A DNA stretch of 64,000 nucleotides, from assembly GCA_905160935.1 (NCBI GenBank), contig CAJHZI010000483.1, positions 321,501 to 385,500 on the forward strand, given 5' to 3'. Source of the stretch: Enchytraeus crypticus. Its lineage: Eukaryota; Annelida; Clitellata; Enchytraeida; Enchytraeidae. Below are positions 60,265 to 64,000 of this stretch, in pieces. Numbering within the stretch: position 1 is the stretch's first letter; each line of letters begins with the position of its first letter. Under the pieces are notes generated by a model. It did no database searches, was not told the DNA's origin, and saw only the letters and a program-made list of their open reading frames with translations. Made by a program: the position numbers and the translations under genes.

Positions 60265-60504
60265 CTACACACAGACAGTAAATCAATGTGATTTTGAAGA
60301 TTTAAAAGAAAACGGGGAAATAATTTCAGTATTGTAATATAGAGAGACAAATTTACAATAAATGAAACGCTACACTGTGACACATGCGGTCATTCGAAAA
60401 GCTTAAATTTAAAACGTTGGCTATGTAAGATATGAATAAATGTATATTCAGTACGTAACCGCATATATAACAACAAATATATACATGCATACATGTACAT
60501 CTTC

Positions 60505-60868
60505 TTCAGTGCACTGCCAAGTGGCAGATTCAAGGTACATATTCATACTCAAATTCTGCTTTCTCGTTCCATATGAGCACTTCTTAGATTAACAAGTTAA
60601 TCCCTCCACAAAGTATATGACTTAACCATACCTTATGTAGCCTATAGCTTGAGAAAAGTATGGCTTCTGAGGTGGTTTCCCGTTGCCTTCCTCAGTTAGA
60701 TGGATTAATTACCATTTAATCCTGGGGAAAATATTTCATGGTGAAGTGGGTCCCCTCATGCAATCCTCAGCTCCTGCCTTAGTCGCCTCTTACGTACACA
60801 CAGCAGATTGTTTGCGGTTGCCCTATTCTGCAGTGGTTCAACTACACCCGAGCACAACACGGAGTTAA
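60505..60868 (-). mobile_element. Non-autonomous LINE-tail repeat, near full length
   Basis: cagtgcactgccaagtggca, gattcaaggtacatattcat, tggcttctgaggtggtttcc, ctcagttagatggattaatt, ggtgaagtgggtcccctcat, tgcagtggttcaactacacc. Nearly identical in layout to 15885-16245. Confidence 0.82.
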
Positions 60869-60887
60869 CATGAACATAGATATGCAT

Positions 60888-60914
60888 AATTTTACATTTC
60901 ATGTAAAATTATAC
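60888..60914. repeat. Short hairpin at the end of the repeat
   Basis: ataattttacat, 3-base loop, exact complement. Confidence 0.7.
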
Positions 60915-61029
60915 GCTGGTGAAGGAATAATTTAAAATGTTATTGTAACATTTTTAAATTTCGCAATTGATTAAACCCGATTAGCATAGTTTAATTCCTC
61001 TATTCAACTGGAATTACCAAAACTACTAT

Positions 61030-61865
61030 TTTCTTCTGCTAGTGCACTGCCTAACGGCAGGTTCATGGCATATAACTCTTCCAACCAATTCTATCTTCAG
61101 CCTTCCTTTTCATCTCTATACAGACGTACATGAATTTGTTATCAGATTATCCAGCATCCCATGTCTCGATCTTCCTCTATCTCTAAATTTTCTTGCATTC
61201 TTCCTTCTATTACATCCTTTAGCAAATCATCCGCTTTACAATATATATGTATCCACCTTTTCTTTCTATTTATTATCACATTTATTAACTGTCTATCTGT
61301 ACCGACTCTTTCAAGAATATCTTCATTTGTAATTTTGTCAGTCCAACTAATCTTTTCCATCCTTCTTAATAACCACATTTTGAATGCCTCTAGTTTCCTG
61401 ATATCTACTTTCTTTAATGCCCACGTTACACGTCCATACAGAAGTGTCGACAACGTTTTTACAATCTTTATCTTTGTGTTTTTCTCAATGCCTTATGTTA
61501 GTAGTTTTTTCTTTTTCAGAAAGACTTCGTTGCTTGTGCAATTCTACATTTTTTCCGTTTCAGAATTACCATCATCCGTGATGGTGTGGCCCAAATACTT
61601 GAAGCTTCTTACCTGTTCTAATCGCGTACTATTCACGGTAATATTTACATCCATGTGATTCCCAAAAAATCTCAGAACCTTTGCCTTTTTATACTAATCC
61701 TCATGCCACATCTCAAAGCTGTGATATTCAGACAATCCATAACCTTTTGCGATCCTGTTTCACTACTGGCAAGCATACCTTGATCATCTGCAAAACTTCA
61801 CATATTTCAGCAATTTGCCTCCAGTAGTTATTCCATCCTCAATATTATCCATCGTCAAAACTACT
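61030..61865 (-). mobile_element. LINE reverse transcriptase, C-terminal third (pseudogene)
   Basis: On the minus strand, 61142-61453 is open: [72 protein letters not shown]. Further upstream (61500-61865), broken frames still show an ADDQGMLASSE-type motif (the degraded YADD active-site region) and FKYLGHTITDDG-type sequence. It ends at 61030 with gtgcactgcctaacggcagg. 5'-truncated. The longest LINE copy in the window. Confidence 0.85.
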
Positions 61866-61869
61866 ATAC

Positions 61870-62505
61870 AGTAGTTCATATAAAATTCAGAAAATGTTTA
61901 AAGTAAATGAAACCGTAAATAAAAACAAACAGAAGTTTACAAGGAGTCTACATCTTAAAAGTAAAATAATTACACTTTCAAGATAGTTGCCTTTTATATC
62001 GTTATATGGAAGAGATACCTAATAATTGAAATAAATTATCTATCAAAATACGTAAGGAGAGATATAAAATAGGCTATTGTTGACCAATCTATCAAGAGCT
62101 GAATTCATTTTGAAGAAACCAGTTTGTAATTGCCCATGCTATGCAATATCACTGTATGAAAGATTACGCAGAAGGGACTACAGCAAGGCTACAAATAACT
62201 TCGCAATCTACTATAGCAGCCACACCATATAAGGATAAAAAACTCCCCGGATGGACCCAAAACGACAATTTGTACTTGGGCTCATACACACATGTACAAA
62301 CACCAATAGGTGCGTAAATGACTAGCAAAGCACCTGACAGGGCAGTAGTAAGTTTGATAGTTACGAAGAAAATGAAGTGTACTGCTTACAACAGGACAGT
62401 TGTACATCAAAGTTCTGGAAACTAAGAGAATCAGAGGGTGTCTTCAAGTGATTTAAAATAATTACCATATTTGAACCCTTAAAATTTTCCATTCTCCATT
62501 AGCAG
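61870..62505. other. Upstream region, nothing recognised
   Basis: AT-rich DNA between the LINE and a TA tract; no coding pattern. Confidence 0.5.
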
Positions 62506-62510
62506 GTAAT

Positions 62511-62513
<3 letters not shown>

Positions 62514-62577
<64 letters not shown>

Positions 62578-62642
62578 TGTACATGTACATATAGATAATA
62601 TATATATATATATTATATATAATATATATATATATATATATA
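62514..62642. repeat. (TA)n microsatellite with (ACATGT) core
   Basis: TA run interrupted by gtacatgtacatgtacat at 62570-62592. Confidence 0.93.
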
Positions 62643-62959
62643 AACTTAAAATAGGAAATGTATAATGTTGTAAATTTCTTCTCAAGTTTATATGGTACGT
62701 AAATTTTTCTAATTCCTGGCCTAACAATGTTTGAAATATACTGTAATCTGAATAATTTCAAGAAAAAAAGGATAATATTCTCATGCCTTTAGTTTACCAC
62801 CTTGTTTCCTTTCCAATTTTCATGAAAACCTGAAGTGTGATCATACATATAAAGAGATCATATAATTAGATCATATAGGATAATTATTTCATACAATTAT
62901 TGACTATTAAGCAAGCTCTTGATGCTTTCTGTACCAGTGCCGTTAATCTATGTTAATTT

Positions 62960-63275
62960 CTCTCACAAGTGTTCTGTCAACTGGTAGGTCCAAGGTATAT
63001 ATTCATATTCACATACTGTTTTCAAGCTTTATAAGGAGCACTCCATCGATTAGCGAATTAGTCACCTCAAAAAGGCTATGTTTAATCCAAACCTTAATAC
63101 AGCCTGTAGGCTATATAGTTTGGGAATAACATGGCTTCTTTGGTGGCTTCCCGTTGCCTTCCTTAGTTATTGCTAAGTCGTCTCTTAAGATGGTAAGATG
63201 GTAAGATGGTAAGAGGCGACATGTAGTTTATGGTTGGTCTATTCCTCAGTGTTCCGGATACAGCACAGGAAACTA
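62960..63275 (-). mobile_element. Non-autonomous LINE-tail repeat
   Basis: agtgttctgtcaactggtag, gtccaaggtatatattcata, tggcttctttggtggcttcc, cgttgccttccttagttatt. A triplication of ggtaagat lies at 63189-63213. It sits about 115 bases past the candidate first-exon donor. Confidence 0.75.
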
Positions 63276-63388
63276 TATTAATTATGAACGCTAAATCTAG
63301 TAAATCACATTGCTATGTTTAATTAAAAAATCGATTTATATCAAACATTATATTGTTAAAGTATAGACGATTTAATTGAAATACTTAC

Positions 63389-63440
63389 CTCTGCACTTTA
63401 TTCCAGACACGATACAGCATAGATCGTATCCGTTAAATAA
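63389..63440 (-). other. Possible non-coding first exon of the cadherin gene (3' edge)
   Basis: A strong donor (GCAGAGG|gtaagta) lies about 3.1 kb upstream of the start-codon exon, which itself needs an upstream 5' UTR exon. The exon start and promoter are not visible; the upper coordinate is nominal. Confidence 0.3.
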
Positions 63441-63444
63441 TATT

Positions 63445-64000
63445 GTCTTATTCTAAAATATCAGATGCTTAAGTTATGAGTTTATTTCTATCCGAAATAT
63501 AATAGAATTTGCTTAATAATTTTCTAGAAAAACTTCGCCTATCTCATAATTGATCCTACAAGCATTTATCAACAACAGCTGTATACATTTGGCTAATAAA
63601 TCCTATGTCAGCGGTTATATCGTGTAATATTCTACATATCTTACTACATTGTATGTAATTCATACATATTTATTAGTTGATACTCGTAGGTAATCTGCAC
63701 AATTTGTAAATTATGATGTGACTTTTGAAAACAAATTGTAAATGAATAATTAAAAAATAATAAAAGCGCAACTATTAAACTGCTCAATACTAAATATAAT
63801 TTTAGAATTCTTGCATATTCTATTTGCAATCTATCTCTACGTCAAGCAATAGTTAATGAAATAATTTTCATAATTTAATAGTAGGCCTACCTGTGATTGT
63901 TATAAGATTTATAATAATAATTTAGTATTTACAACAATATTATTACATTATCATCGTATCTGAGAGAAAAAAAGTTGGTACCTAAAGCCTTAACTATCTA
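63445..64000. other. Upstream flank of the cadherin gene, no promoter identified
   Basis: AT-rich. A possible donor-like site (cacag|gtaggc on the minus strand near 63888) is present, but there is no exon evidence. Confidence 0.4.

Noticed and set aside
61161-61658. Plus-strand ORF of 165 residues, hydrophobic and Phe-rich
   Set aside because: Antisense of the LINE reverse-transcriptase tail; the minus strand shows the real coding motifs.

Overview
The window is metazoan nuclear DNA. It is AT-rich and intron-rich, and it is crowded with SINEs, LINE tails, mariner-type elements, minisatellites and long (TA)n tracts. The protein families (a long cadherin and a Cys-loop receptor of the nicotinic acetylcholine type) and the repeat flavour suggest an invertebrate. 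A lophotrochozoan, perhaps a mollusc, is my best inference, but nothing in the sequence fixes the species. No bacterial-type operons, CRISPR arrays or prophage are present.

The dominant feature is one very large gene on the minus strand, with coding exons from 60264 down to 8063. Forty-one coding exons could be joined by hand; every one of the 40 introns obeys GT-AG and the phases match. The product is about 1,790 residues: a signal peptide, fourteen cadherin (EC) repeats with several degenerate calcium sites, a juxtamembrane region resembling the membrane-adjacent domain of the cadherin-23/protocadherin-15 group, one transmembrane helix and a very short tail built from three tiny exons. Exon 33 carries an apparent one-base frameshift. 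An AATAAA signal lies 57 bases past the inferred stop. A possible non-coding first exon ends at 63389.

Downstream on the same strand, 1076-1267 is the first coding exon of a nicotinic-receptor-like subunit; its other exons lie beyond the left edge.

The rest is introns and intergenic DNA holding repeats: (i) a tRNA-derived SINE family with about 13 copies; (ii) a family whose core matches the internal promoter region of 5S rRNA (three copies, one fused to a tRNA-SINE); (iii) further tRNA-like SINE families; (iv) reverse-transcriptase tails of LINEs plus non-autonomous repeats sharing the same 3' terminus; (v) a 1 kb retroelement C-terminal ORF with a nuclease-like motif; (vi) three Tc1/mariner relics; (vii) minisatellites, several touching splice sites of the cadherin gene. 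Other notable structures are a perfect 50-bp palindrome at 34791-34840 and a GC-rich hairpin at 4819-4884.

I found no convincing protein gene on the plus strand apart from transposon relics. Most other open frames are low-complexity translations of repeats.
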